The translations under genes and the position numbers were made by a program. This document shows positions 36,805-49,175 of a stretch of DNA of 64,000 nt, piece after piece (position 1 is the stretch's first letter; every line of letters begins with the position of its first letter). Location of the stretch: the NCBI RefSeq assembly GCF_901827175.1, contig NZ_LR594662.1, forward strand, positions 2,480,001 to 2,544,000, written 5' to 3'. The notes beneath the pieces were generated by a model, which was given only the letters and a program-made list of their open reading frames with translations, was not told where the DNA came from and did not search any database. The stretch comes from Variovorax sp. RA8. Its GTDB lineage: Bacteria > Pseudomonadota > Gammaproteobacteria > Burkholderiales > Burkholderiaceae_C.

Positions 36805-37638
36805 TCAATGCGCCATGAGCACCGGTACGCACATCGAATCGAGGACGGCACGCGATGCGCCCCCAAGCACAAGCTCGCGTGCCCGCGTGTGCCCGTAGCA
36901 CCCCATCACGATCAGGTCGGCGGCGGTCTCGGAGGCCAGCGACAGGATGGCCCGGCCGGCGCCGCTGTCGTCGAGCCGCCGGTGCTCGTGGACGTGATCG
37001 ATGCCATGCAGATGGAGGTACGGGATCAGTTCCACGGGCGCCGGGAATGCCTCGTCGACGTTGTCGCTCGCACAGACCAGATGGACCTGGCTCGCAGCGC
37101 GAAGAAAAGGCAGGGAAGCGGTCAATGCATGGGCACATTCGGGCGTCGATTTCCACGCCACCAGGACCGTTTTCGGTGCCGGCGTCGCGGCACCTGCGAA
37201 GGGAACAACGAGCGCGGGGCGGCCGCCGCCGATGATCACCGCCTCCGTGAGATCGCCGGGCACGTCGAAGCCGACGGCATCCCTGGGGTCGCGCTGGCCG
37301 AGCACCAGGAGATCCGCCGACAGTGCGCGGCGTGCGAAGCTCGGGATGACCGGCTCTCCTTGCAGCTCCAACCAATCGACTGCGACATCACCCCATGTAC
37401 GCGCTCGCAGGACAAGCTCGTACGCGTGGGCGCGATGACCCGGATCGATCCGCCCGGCCATGCGGCTCGCCAGCGTGTCCCCCTTGAGAGGGAGCAGCGG
37501 CAAGTACTGGGGTGCCACCGCGAACAGGGCAGTGAGGACGGCGTCATGCCGTCGCGCCAGATGGTGCGCGAATCGCAGCCTCGCCTCGGCATGCGTACTG
37601 CCGTCGAGGTGCACCAGGATCGAACGGATGGGCGTCAT
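36805..37638 (-). CDS. Universal stress protein (tandem UspA domains)
   Basis: 277 aa from MTPIRSILVHLD. Two UspA halves; the second ends with GCYGHTRARELVLGGAS (from residue 246), the ATP-binding type signature. It is close in build to the proteins at 970 and 43934. In-frame ATG 37677 upstream is an alternative. Two FNR/FixK boxes lie 73 and 107 bases upstream; the outer one overlaps the stop of the flavodoxin-like gene. Confidence 0.9.
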   Translation of the reverse strand: MTPIRSILVHLDGSTHAEARLRFAHHLARRHDAVLTALFAVAPQYLPLLPLKGDTLASRMAGRIDPGHRAHAYELVLRARTWGDVAVDWLELQGEPVIPSFARRALSADLLVLGQRDPRDAVGFDVPGDLTEAVIIGGGRPALVVPFAGAATPAPKTVLVAWKSTPECAHALTASLPFLRAASQVHLVCASDNVDEAFPAPVELIPYLHLHGIDHVHEHRRLDDSGAGRAILSLASETAADLIVMGCYGHTRARELVLGGASRAVLDSMCVPVLMAH

Positions 37639-37711
37639 GACGATCTGGTGGCGCGGGACCGAATCTGGTTGAAGCATCCATTCACTGTAGGAGCCGATCG
37701 CTGCTGTCGCG

Positions 37712-37725
37712 TTGCGCTGGATCAA
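37712..37725 (-). promoter_or_regulatory. FNR/FixK-type operator of second universal stress gene (proximal)
   Basis: TTGCG-CTGG-ATCAA, with the leftward hexamer TACAGT (37684-37689) at class II spacing. 73 bases to ATG 37638. Confidence 0.75.
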
Positions 37726-37745
37726 GAGGTGCGTGCATGCGCGTC

Positions 37746-37759
37746 TTGACATGCATCAA
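37746..37759 (-). promoter_or_regulatory. FNR/FixK-type box, distal
   Basis: TTGAC-ATGC-ATCAA, 20 bases upstream of the proximal box and overlapping the last codons of the flavodoxin-like gene. No hexamer at class II spacing; possible auxiliary site. Confidence 0.5.
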
Positions 37760-38283
37760 GCCATCTTCGGCGAGTGCGCGGGTCGTCGCGCGGCGGCATG
37801 AGTCGCCTCGGCGCCGTTGAGCGCCGCGCCGAAGAACTGGAGCCGGCCGGCGCATGTCCCGTCGTTGATCTCTCGCGCAGTGAATGTCGTACTCAAGATG
37901 GGCGCTTCGCCGACGAGATCGGCGATTTCGGCGGCCGCCCCAAACTCGCCGGTGCCTCCGGCGACCGAGATCACCGCGACGTCAGGCAGATGGTCCCGCC
38001 GTCGGGTGACGAAGCTGCGCATCGGTCCTGCCAGCCGGCCGAGCCAGATCGGCGACACCAGGACGACCGCGTCGAAGTTTTTTGGAAACGGTCCGTCGTA
38101 GCGGATGGCCGGACGCCGTTGCAAAAGTGAATCCAGCACGCATCGCCAGATGCCCGGGATGCCCCGGCGCGGCCGTTCCTCGACGATCTCGGCCAGCTGC
38201 CAGCCCAGCTGGTTGCACAGCTGCTCCGAGAGCCGACGGGAGGTGCCGGTGTGCGAATAGACGACCACAAGGACCTTGCTCAT
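37756..38283 (-). CDS. Flavodoxin-like FMN protein
   Basis: 175 aa from MSKVLVVVYSHTGTS with GGAGG upstream. The FMN phosphate loop is YSHTGTSRRL. PIWLGRLAGPMRSF and the SVAGGTGEFG loop match the flavodoxin/NADPH-dependent FMN reductase fold. It probably carries electrons or reduces quinones in the cytosol; partner unknown. Single gene, 56 bases from the box at 38340. Confidence 0.82.
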   Translation of the reverse strand: MSKVLVVVYSHTGTSRRLSEQLCNQLGWQLAEIVEERPRRGIPGIWRCVLDSLLQRRPAIRYDGPFPKNFDAVVLVSPIWLGRLAGPMRSFVTRRRDHLPDVAVISVAGGTGEFGAAAEIADLVGEAPILSTTFTAREINDGTCAGRLQFFGAALNGAEATHAAARRPAHSPKMA

Positions 38284-38339
38284 TGAGTTCCTCCATCGGT
38301 GCGACATGAAAATGGTAGAGCGGCGCGGGCGAGCGAACC

Positions 38340-38353
38340 TTGCGCTCGATCAA
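38340..38353 (-). promoter_or_regulatory. FNR/FixK-type operator of flavodoxin-like gene
   Basis: TTGCG-CTCG-ATCAA. The leftward hexamer TACCAT (38312-38317) is at class II spacing; 56 bases to the ATG. Confidence 0.75.
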
Positions 38354-38369
38354 CCGCCTGGCTCCTTGG

Positions 38370-38486
38370 TCAGTCTCGGGTCACCCAGAGGATCAACGCC
38401 TTGAAACCGAGCCAAAGCACCGCGGCGCCCAGCAGCGCCAGCGATGCCGCGATGATCCGAAGCCTCTGCACGGCGCCCTCACCCAT
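38370..38486 (-). CDS. Putative 38-aa membrane microprotein
   Basis: A short frame starting MGEGAVQRLRIIAAS and continuing with one hydrophobic segment (LALLGAAVLWLGFKALILW), ending VTRD. Its ATG overlaps the 3' end of the DUF2892-like gene by eight bases, so coupled translation is likely. A single-pass inner-membrane peptide; function unknown. Supported only by position, overlap and the clean membrane segment. Confidence 0.45.
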   Translation of the reverse strand: MGEGAVQRLRIIAASLALLGAAVLWLGFKALILWVTRD

Positions 38487-38670
38487 GCGACGGACAAGTG
38501 CTGACGCCGAAGAGCGTATAGGCAGGGCACTTGCCGAAGACCCCGGTCAGCAACAGGATGAGGCCGAGATAGCCCCAGGGGCCGATCACACTCGCCAGGG
38601 CCAGCGCGCAGAGCACGGCGCCCATGGTGACGCGGATCACCCTGTCGATGGTTCCCACGTTGCGCATCAT
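38479..38670 (-). CDS. DUF2892-type inner membrane protein
   Basis: 63 aa from MMRNVGTIDRVIRVTMG. Two hydrophobic segments flank GPWGYLGLILLLTGVFGKCPAYTLFG, the pattern of the DUF2892/YgaP-like membrane domain, often linked to rhodanese or sulfur handling. AAAGGA lies before the ATG. Driven by the box at 38729; followed by the 38-aa frame. Confidence 0.85.
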   Translation of the reverse strand: MMRNVGTIDRVIRVTMGAVLCALALASVIGPWGYLGLILLLTGVFGKCPAYTLFGVSTCPSHG

Positions 38671-38728
38671 GTTGGATTCCTTTCGGCATTGAATACCCGC
38701 ATGGTGCTTTCTGGCGCGTGTGGCGCTA

Positions 38729-38742
38729 TTGCGGTAGATCAA
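38729..38742 (-). promoter_or_regulatory. FNR/FixK-type operator of DUF2892 gene
   Basis: TTGCG-GTAG-ATCAA. Leftward CACCAT (38701-38706) at class II spacing; 58 bases to ATG 38670. Confidence 0.65.
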
Positions 38743-38773
38743 GCTTTGGTGCCGATGCGGCGTGCAGGAAAGC

Positions 38774-38787
38774 TTGATGCAGGTCAA
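38774..38787 (+). promoter_or_regulatory. FNR/FixK-type operator of cytochrome gene
   Basis: TTGAT-GCAG-GTCAA. Rightward TAGCAT (38810-38815) at class II spacing; 57 bases to ATG 38845. Separate boxes serve the two divergent genes here. Confidence 0.73.
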
Positions 38788-38844
38788 CCGTCACAGCAGA
38801 TGCTGTGCCTAGCATCGTCACCACATGCTGCAGGAGAAACTCAC

Positions 38845-39276
38845 ATGGCACGCGAACTGATTCTTGCGGGCGTCACGACAGCCATGTTGCTGGGTGCCTC
38901 CCTGTCCCTCCCGGTCCTGGCACAGTCTCGCGGCGAGCTGCTGTATTCCACGCACTGCATCGCGTGCCATACCGCGCAGGTTCATTGGCGAGAGAGAAAG
39001 CTCGTCACCGACTGGACCAGCCTCAGGGCTCAGGTCTGGCGCTGGCAAACGGACGCAGCGCTGGGTTGGAACGACGATGACGTGGCCGAAGTCGCGAGAT
39101 ATCTCAACGACGAGTTCTACCGATTTCCGCCAGCAACCACGCCGGCGGGCTTGGGCGGATTTGCGTCACGCTGGGAAGGCCGAAGCCAAAGCCAGGAGCA
39201 ACGCCGGATGCCGGCGGGCGAGAACCTGCGGCCGCCCGCTACAGGGGACAGCGAGAGCGGCGGACCTCGGCGCTGA
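38845..39276 (+). CDS. Periplasmic c-type cytochrome
   Basis: 143 aa. Signal peptide MARELILAGVTTAMLLGASL ending near VLAQ, then one haem site CIACH (C38, C41, H42) followed by QVHWRERKLVTDW, and DDDVAEVARYLNDEFYRF. The tail is low-complexity (GDSESGGPRR). A candidate sixth haem ligand Met is not obvious, so the haem may be low-potential or bis-His. It acts in the periplasm as electron carrier or sensor; partner not known. GGAGAAA precedes ATG. Confidence 0.83.
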   Translation: MARELILAGVTTAMLLGASLSLPVLAQSRGELLYSTHCIACHTAQVHWRERKLVTDWTSLRAQVWRWQTDAALGWNDDDVAEVARYLNDEFYRFPPATTPAGLGGFASRWEGRSQSQEQRRMPAGENLRPPATGDSESGGPRR

Positions 39277-39368
39277 CGCGCACGCGTCGCCCGGCACGAA
39301 CGGCAGGGCAGAGCGGTGGTCGATGCGCAAGGCTCTCCGGAAGCGGGCAGGAAAGGGCTGCCTGCGAG

Positions 39369-39382
39369 TTGATCTCGATCAG
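39369..39382 (+). promoter_or_regulatory. FNR-like operator of clpB
   Basis: TTGAT-CTCG-ATCAG, one mismatch to the perfect FNR dyad. Rightward CAGACT (39405-39410) at class II spacing; 79 bases to ATG 39462. Confidence 0.66.
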
Positions 39383-39461
39383 ATGGTTCAAGTATTCATC
39401 GGCGCAGACTCGTAGCCGTCGCCGGGATACCTCCTAGATGCCCGGGAAACCGGAGTCATTC

Positions 39462-42080
<2,619 letters not shown>

Positions 42081-42126
42081 GCGCAGGCGGCTCCCATGAA
42101 CAGCCCGCCAGATCCAGGAGATGCAC

Positions 42127-43827
<1,701 letters not shown>

Positions 43828-43842
43828 GCCGCGCCCCCGGCA

Positions 43843-43856
43843 TTGATGAACATCAA
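43843..43856 (+). promoter_or_regulatory. FNR consensus operator of third universal stress gene
   Basis: TTGAT-GAAC-ATCAA, perfect FNR dyad. Rightward GAAGAT (43879-43884) at class II spacing; 77 bases to ATG 43934. Confidence 0.75.
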
Positions 43857-43933
43857 GGCCGTCGAATGCTCTGCACGCGAAGATCGATGTATCGCGCCAT
43901 TCTGCCGATGCACACTTGAAGAGGACCCGAGCC

Positions 43934-44764
43934 ATGAACATCAAGACCATCCTCGTTCACCTGGACCACGCGGACAGGTGCAGCGCCCGCGTCGACCTCG
44001 CGCGCGCCATCGCGCGGACGCAGGGCGCTCATCTGATCGGGCTGCTGCCCAGCGGCTTGCTGGAGGGCACGGTTCCAGCAGACGCGCTTCCCACGGGCAT
44101 GACCGACTACATCGCAGAATCCGCTCGATACTTGCAGCAGCGTGCGCAAGGCATCGCTGAGGGCTTCAGGGCCAGGATGGGGCAGATCTCGCATGAGGTC
44201 CGTGAGACCGACGGCACCACCATCGGCTCGCTCGTCGCGCACGGCCGGTCGAGCGACCTTGTCGTCGTCGGGCAGGAGGACCGCGCGAGCGAGTCGGATG
44301 TGCCGGTGCGCGGACTCGTGGCCCAGGTGATGCTCGACGTGGGCCGGCCGGTGCTCGTGGTGCCCTACGCCGGCAACTTCGAGCAGGTGGGGCAGGACGT
44401 CCTGCTGGCATGGGACGGGTCGCGCGCCGCCGCAGTGGCAATGCGCGAGGCCTTGCCGCTGCTGGCCCATGCGCGCCGGGTCACCCTTGCTTCGTTCCGG
44501 CGCACGGCGTCGAGCCAGGAGGATGCGCTGCTGATCCCGGACATGACCCGCTGGCTGCAGCGTCATGGCGTGGAGGCGACAGTTGAGCAGCACGTCACGG
44601 AGATCGACACTTCGGACGCGTTGCTTTCGCGAGTCTCCGACCTCGGTGCCGATCTGGTCGTGATGGGTGGATACGGGCACTCGCGTCTGCGCGAGAGGGT
44701 GCTGGGCGGCGTCACGCGCGAGGTTCTTGCCCACATGACAGTGCCGGTGCTGATCGCCCATTGA
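43934..44764 (+). CDS. Universal stress protein (tandem UspA domains)
   Basis: 276 aa. First half MNIKTILVHLD, second half with LLAWDGS and the terminal nucleotide motif GGYGHSRLRERVLGGVT (from residue 245). GAGGA lies upstream of ATG 43934; an in-frame ATG at 43916 is less likely. Third tandem Usp protein of the window; it follows its own box and is separate from the two-component genes 79 bases downstream. Confidence 0.92.
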   Translation: MNIKTILVHLDHADRCSARVDLARAIARTQGAHLIGLLPSGLLEGTVPADALPTGMTDYIAESARYLQQRAQGIAEGFRARMGQISHEVRETDGTTIGSLVAHGRSSDLVVVGQEDRASESDVPVRGLVAQVMLDVGRPVLVVPYAGNFEQVGQDVLLAWDGSRAAAVAMREALPLLAHARRVTLASFRRTASSQEDALLIPDMTRWLQRHGVEATVEQHVTEIDTSDALLSRVSDLGADLVVMGGYGHSRLRERVLGGVTREVLAHMTVPVLIAH

Positions 44765-44843
44765 TCTCTCTCCCGCGGGGACCAACCCCGGCGGACGTGC
44801 GCATAATCGGCCACGCCAGACGGACGATTGCGAGACCCCCTCA

Positions 44844-45518
44844 ATGCGCATCCTGATCGTGGAGGACGACACCTTGCTGGGCGACGCAGTCGCAACGGGC
44901 TTGCGCCAGCTCGGTCATGCCGTCGATTGGTTCGGCGACGGGGTTCTCGCAGACGCCGCGCTTTCGACCGCGCCCTACGACGCAGTGGTGCTGGACCTGG
45001 GTCTGCCGGGCGGCGACGGCATGCAATGGCTTTCCCGCTGGCGTGGACGCGGCTTGAAGCTGCCCATGCTGATCCTGACGGCGCGCGATGCCGTGGAGCA
45101 GCGCATCGCCGGCCTTGATGCAGGAGCGGATGATTACCTGATCAAGCCGATCACCATCGACGAGCTCGCGGCGCGGCTTCGCGCCCTGGTGCGCCGTTCG
45201 TCGGGCCAGGCGCAATCGGTGTGGCAGCACGGCGCGCTCGAATACGACCCCGCCGCCAAGGTGGTGCGCTGGAAGGGACAGCAAGTGGACCTCACGGGGC
45301 GCGAGATGGCGTTGCTGGAGGCGCTGCTTGCGGATTCGCAGCGGGTGTTGTCCAAGGCTCACCTGCAGGAGAAGCTCTACGACTGGAGTGGCGGCGAACC
45401 GGAAAGCAACACCCTCGAGGTGCACATCCATCGCCTGAGGCGCAAGATCGACCCCCGGATCGTCCGCACCGTCCGGGGCATCGGCTATGCGCTCGGCTCC
45501 GGAGAGCCCTCGGCATGA
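44844..45518 (+). CDS. OmpR/QseB-family response regulator
   Basis: 224 aa. Receiver with D51 (VVLDLGLPG), T near 79 (LILTARD) and K near 101 (LIKP); winged-helix output domain (about 130-220, LTGREMALLEALL, NTLEVHIHRLRRKI). It overlaps the kinase gene by four bases (ATGA), so the two are coupled. No FNR-type box upstream, so it stands outside the main regulon; the signal it responds to is not evident. Confidence 0.93.
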   Translation: MRILIVEDDTLLGDAVATGLRQLGHAVDWFGDGVLADAALSTAPYDAVVLDLGLPGGDGMQWLSRWRGRGLKLPMLILTARDAVEQRIAGLDAGADDYLIKPITIDELAARLRALVRRSSGQAQSVWQHGALEYDPAAKVVRWKGQQVDLTGREMALLEALLADSQRVLSKAHLQEKLYDWSGGEPESNTLEVHIHRLRRKIDPRIVRTVRGIGYALGSGEPSA

Positions 45519-46897
45519 GCGAGCGGAAGGCGCGAGAGCCGCGCAGCCTTCAGCGCAGGCTTGTGCTTTATCTGCTGATATGCGCGCCGCTCGTGTGGGC
45601 CGTGGCGCTGATCGTCTCCGTCGACCGGGCCCGCCACGAGGTCAACGAGCTCTTCGACACGGAGCTGATCCGCCTCGCGCGCCAAGTGCAAGTGACGCTC
45701 AGCGACACCAAGGTGATGGGCGCAGATGCACTGCCGGCGCCGCCGGGGCCAGGGAGCCAGGCAGCCGGCGAATCCGACTTGCGCGACCTGGCCGTCGCGG
45801 TCTGGGACGGGCAGGGCCGGCTGTTGCTGGCCGACCGGGAAGGGGCGGAGCTGCCCCGTCGGCAGGACCGTTCGGGTTTTGTCGACGAGAAGATCGGTGA
45901 CGAGAGTTGGCGCGTGTACTACCTCCAGTCGGTCAACGGCGAATGGCTGGTGGCTGCCGGGCAGAAGATCTACGAACGTGACGAGCTGGTCTTCGGCCTG
46001 ACGGCAAGCCAGGTGATCCCCTGGCTTCTCGTGCTGCCCGTGCTGCTGCTCACCATGAACTGGGCGGTTCGCCGGGCCCTGGAACCCCTGCGTCAGCTGA
46101 CCACCGACCTCCAGGGGCGTGGCGCCGACGATCTGGAATCTGTCCCCACCCATTCGACCCCGGCCGAGTTGAAGCCCTTGGTCGGCGCCATGAACGGCCT
46201 GTTCGCGCGCATCGAGGCGTTGCTGGCACGGGAGCGCCGTTTCACGGCCGATGCCGCGCATGAGCTGCGCACGCCGCTGGCGATCCTGCGGGTCCAGTGG
46301 GATGTGGTCCGTCGTGCGGCCATCGGGCCGGAGCGCGACGAGGCCGAAGCCAAGTTCACTGCCGGCATGGAGCGGATGGGACGGCTCGTTGCGCAAATGC
46401 TGGCGCTCTCCCGCCTGGAAGCCGGCAACATGCCCAAGCCGAAGACGGAGGTCCGTTGGCCGATCGTGGTCGAGGAGGCGGTGAATGAATGCCTCGCCCT
46501 TGCGGAGCGCCGCAGGATCGAACTGGCGTGCGAATGGCCACCTGCTGACAGGTACCCCATGCCATTGCTCGGGGACGAGCACCTGCTCGTTGCTCTGCTG
46601 CGCAATCTGCTCGACAACGCCGTGCGCTACGCCCCGAGCGGAAGCACGGTGACGCTGCGCATCGGCGAGGAGCAACTGGAAGTGGAGAACGAAGGACCGC
46701 CCCTCGGCGAGGAGCAATTGGCCCGGCTGGGGGAGCGCTACTACCGCCCGGTCGGTCAGCGCGAGAGCGGCAGCGGCCTGGGCGTTTCCATCGCCCGTCG
46801 CGTCGCCGAGCTGCACGGGCTGGAGGTGGCCTTCGAAACCTGCTCGAACGGGCAGGGCGTGCGCGTCGTCGTGCGCTTCGCCGCCCCACCGCGCTGA
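45515..46897 (+). CDS. Sensor histidine kinase (QseC/PmrB-like)
   Basis: 460 aa. Membrane segment 17-37, periplasmic sensor domain about 40-160, second segment near 165-187, HAMP-like region, phosphoacceptor histidine in DAAHELRTPLA (near residue 250), ATP domain with NLLDNAVRYAP and GSGLGVSIARRV. Partner of the regulator at 44844. Convergent with the TPR gene four bases away, so a neighbour of the hemolysin-type operon. Ligand unknown. Confidence 0.92.
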   Translation: MSERKAREPRSLQRRLVLYLLICAPLVWAVALIVSVDRARHEVNELFDTELIRLARQVQVTLSDTKVMGADALPAPPGPGSQAAGESDLRDLAVAVWDGQGRLLLADREGAELPRRQDRSGFVDEKIGDESWRVYYLQSVNGEWLVAAGQKIYERDELVFGLTASQVIPWLLVLPVLLLTMNWAVRRALEPLRQLTTDLQGRGADDLESVPTHSTPAELKPLVGAMNGLFARIEALLARERRFTADAAHELRTPLAILRVQWDVVRRAAIGPERDEAEAKFTAGMERMGRLVAQMLALSRLEAGNMPKPKTEVRWPIVVEEAVNECLALAERRRIELACEWPPADRYPMPLLGDEHLLVALLRNLLDNAVRYAPSGSTVTLRIGEEQLEVENEGPPLGEEQLARLGERYYRPVGQRESGSGLGVSIARRVAELHGLEVAFETCSNGQGVRVVVRFAAPPR

Positions 46898-46901
46898 TGG
46901 C

Positions 46902-47588
46902 CTACCTGGCCTTCGCCTTGTCGAGCAGCGCCCGTGCCTCCTCGCGGCGCCCGGCGTCGGCCACCTGCCGCCCCGGGCGCGGTGGTGCCTGAATCGCGCG
47001 CTCCAGATAGGCTACAGCCTGATCGGGCTGCTTGGTCTCGAGCAGGTACTCGCCATAGAAGAAGTTGGGGTCGATGCCCTTGGGATTGAGCGACAGCGCC
47101 CTCTGCAGGAGCTCCCTGGCCTTCGCCTTGTCGCCGAATCCGACCGGCCAGCCCGGCACTTTGTAGTAGAGAACGCCGAGGCTGTTGTAGGCCGAGCCAT
47201 CGAGCACGTCGCCGTTGATGCGGATGGCTTCCTCGTACAGCGCCTTGGCCTGCTTGACCAGGCCCAGCGCCCCGAGCCCGCCCTTTTCGCCCGCCCACGA
47301 GCTGACGATGATGCCTTCCCACACCAGGGGTTCGCTGCGGTCCGGATACGCCTCGCTGACCTTGCGCGCCTTGGCGGCAAGTGCCTCGAAGCGCTTTTCG
47401 CGCTCGGCGGGCGGGGTCTGGTAGCGAATGACTTCCCAGTCCCGCTGCAGTTCGGCGATGGACTCTTCCACCGCAGCGGCACCGGCAAGGCGCGGCAGGC
47501 CGGCGAGTGCGGCGGCGGCGAGCAGGGCGCTCATGCAGCGTCGTCGAGGCAATGGGGTGGGCGATGGGTGTTCGGATCGGTTGGTCAT
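46902..47588 (-). CDS. Exported TPR protein
   Basis: 228 aa from MTNRSEHPSPTPLP. The N-terminal Arg-rich RRRCMSALLAAAALAG region with cut near AGA suggests export, possibly through the Tat system. The mature part has tetratricopeptide-like helices (KQAKALYEEAIRIN, AKARELLQRALSLNPKG, AVAYLERAIQAPPR). Last gene of the five-gene operon, eleven bases after the SDR; a periplasmic scaffold is likely. Confidence 0.8.
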   Translation of the reverse strand: MTNRSEHPSPTPLPRRRCMSALLAAAALAGLPRLAGAAAVEESIAELQRDWEVIRYQTPPAEREKRFEALAAKARKVSEAYPDRSEPLVWEGIIVSSWAGEKGGLGALGLVKQAKALYEEAIRINGDVLDGSAYNSLGVLYYKVPGWPVGFGDKAKARELLQRALSLNPKGIDPNFFYGEYLLETKQPDQAVAYLERAIQAPPRPGRQVADAGRREEARALLDKAKAR

Positions 47589-47598
47589 GGCACAAGCC

Positions 47599-48459
47599 TC
47601 ATGGATTGACAGTGAAGGAATCGGTGCGGGTCGTGGTACCCCCGGCCCCATCGGAGGGTTCCTGCGGCAATACCGGCAGGCTGCGGCGATGCTTGGCGAA
47701 GGCACCGTCGAGCAGCGCCGGAGCCAGGCCGTTGATGCGTACCGCGAGCTTCTCTGGATAGCCGAGGAAGCGCTCCGGTGCTTCTTCCTCGAGCATCTTG
47801 AGCATCGACCGAGCCACGACGGCAGGGTCGTCCACCGCGCTTCCGGTGGCGCGGTTGTAGGCCTCCACTTCCCGGCTGTTGAAGGTGGTTCGCGTGGTGC
47901 GCGGGCCTACGTACTGCACCAGCACCGTGCTGTCCGCCAGCTCGCGGCGCAGTGCTTGCGCGAAGCCGCGCAGGCCGAACTTGCTCGCGCTGTAGATGCT
48001 GTAGCCGGGCAGCCCGATGCCTCCCAATGCCGAGCCTACGCAGATCACCTGGGCACGGGGCAGGTGGCGCAGATGGGGCAGCAGGGCGCGCGTCAGCAGC
48101 ATCGGCGCCAACAGGTTCGTCTGCACCACGCGCGCCATGCTTTCCGGTGTCGCCGTCTCGAGGTGTCCGAAGCTGGCAAGGCCGGCCGCGTGGACGATCA
48201 CGTTGCATCCCCAGGCACGCGCGGCTTTCGCCAGGCCGGTCAGGTCCGCGGCGCTGGTGAGGTCCGCGGAGTGCCACTCGACACGTGGCGGATGGAAAGT
48301 CGAGCGACCCATCAGCGCCCGCGACTGGGCTGCCAGCTTGGCCGGCGAGCGTCCCGACAGCATCAGCGCGGCTCCGGCCTGCAGGAGGACTGTGGCGGCT
48401 GCCTCGCCGATACCGCCGTAGGCGCCCGTCAGCAGGACGCGTGCCTCGGCGGCCTTCAC
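47599..48459 (-). CDS. Short-chain dehydrogenase/reductase
   Basis: 286 aa. Rossmann motif LLTGAYGGIGEA (residues about 9-20), NNAG-like VIVHAAG, and the active tetrad S..YSIYSASK. The substrate is open; in this operon it may reduce or oxidise an acyl intermediate. Its start overlaps the metalloenzyme stop by four bases. The C-terminal 25 residues (Thr/Pro-rich) are unusual for SDR. Confidence 0.9.
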   Translation of the reverse strand: MKAAEARVLLTGAYGGIGEAAATVLLQAGAALMLSGRSPAKLAAQSRALMGRSTFHPPRVEWHSADLTSAADLTGLAKAARAWGCNVIVHAAGLASFGHLETATPESMARVVQTNLLAPMLLTRALLPHLRHLPRAQVICVGSALGGIGLPGYSIYSASKFGLRGFAQALRRELADSTVLVQYVGPRTTRTTFNSREVEAYNRATGSAVDDPAVVARSMLKMLEEEAPERFLGYPEKLAVRINGLAPALLDGAFAKHRRSLPVLPQEPSDGAGGTTTRTDSFTVNP

Positions 48460-49154
48460 GAAGCGACTCCCATGCCCGACCGGCTCGAGGCCTCGCGGGT
48501 CGCTTGCGGCAAAGGCAGGTCGCGGAACACGTCGCCGTAGAGCCGGAAGAAGGCGCGGGCTGCGTGGACGATGTCCGCCTGGTCCCGGGGGTCCTCGATG
48601 ACATTCATGAGCATCGCAAAATGCGCCGTGTGCTCCTGGTCCAGCGTGCCGTGCGAGCGCAGGTAGCTGAAGGCACCGTCGGGAAGGGCCAGGGACTGCT
48701 GGATCTGGTCGGCGGCCAGCAGTGCCAGCGAGACGCTGGTGCCTTCCAGCACGTGCACCATGCCGAAGAAGCCTAGTGGATTGCGCCTCGCGATCATGTC
48801 GTACGCGTAGGCCACCATGACTTCGGCAGCATGGCCGGGCATCCCTTCGCGAACGGCGTCGGCATCACCGCCGCAGGCCCGGATGTCATCGAGGATCCAG
48901 CCGTCATGGCCTTGCTCTTCCTCGATGTATTCGTCGAGCGGACCGCGCAGCCAGGCATGGCGTTCGGGAAGCGCCGCCTTGCAAGCCCGCAGCAGCGGCA
49001 CGGTATGGCGCACGTGGTGGTACGCCTCGCGCAGGAAGGCGACGTAGCTGGGGAGCGAGACTTCGCCACGCAGGCAGCCCTGGATGATGGGGGCTGTCAG
49101 CAGGCCAGAGCGGGCGTCGTCGGTTTGCTTGAGCAGGGTTTCGTAAAAACTCAT
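48456..49154 (-). CDS. Haem-oxygenase-like iron redox enzyme (TenA/PqqC fold)
   Basis: 232 aa, all-helical. Potential metal ligands lie in YHHVRHTVPLL, EEEQGHDGWILDD and LDQEHTAHF, the scatter of Glu/His seen in haem-oxygenase-like diiron enzymes (CADD, UndA and related), which oxidise fatty acids or amino acids. It carries no signal. Coupled to the SDR (ATGA) and 21 bases after the AMP ligase, so it should act on the ligase product or its acid. The exact reaction cannot be told. Confidence 0.8.
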   Translation of the reverse strand: MSFYETLLKQTDDARSGLLTAPIIQGCLRGEVSLPSYVAFLREAYHHVRHTVPLLRACKAALPERHAWLRGPLDEYIEEEQGHDGWILDDIRACGGDADAVREGMPGHAAEVMVAYAYDMIARRNPLGFFGMVHVLEGTSVSLALLAADQIQQSLALPDGAFSYLRSHGTLDQEHTAHFAMLMNVIEDPRDQADIVHAARAFFRLYGDVFRDLPLPQATREASSRSGMGVAS

Positions 49155-49175
49155 GGGAGCTCCGGGCGGGATGAT

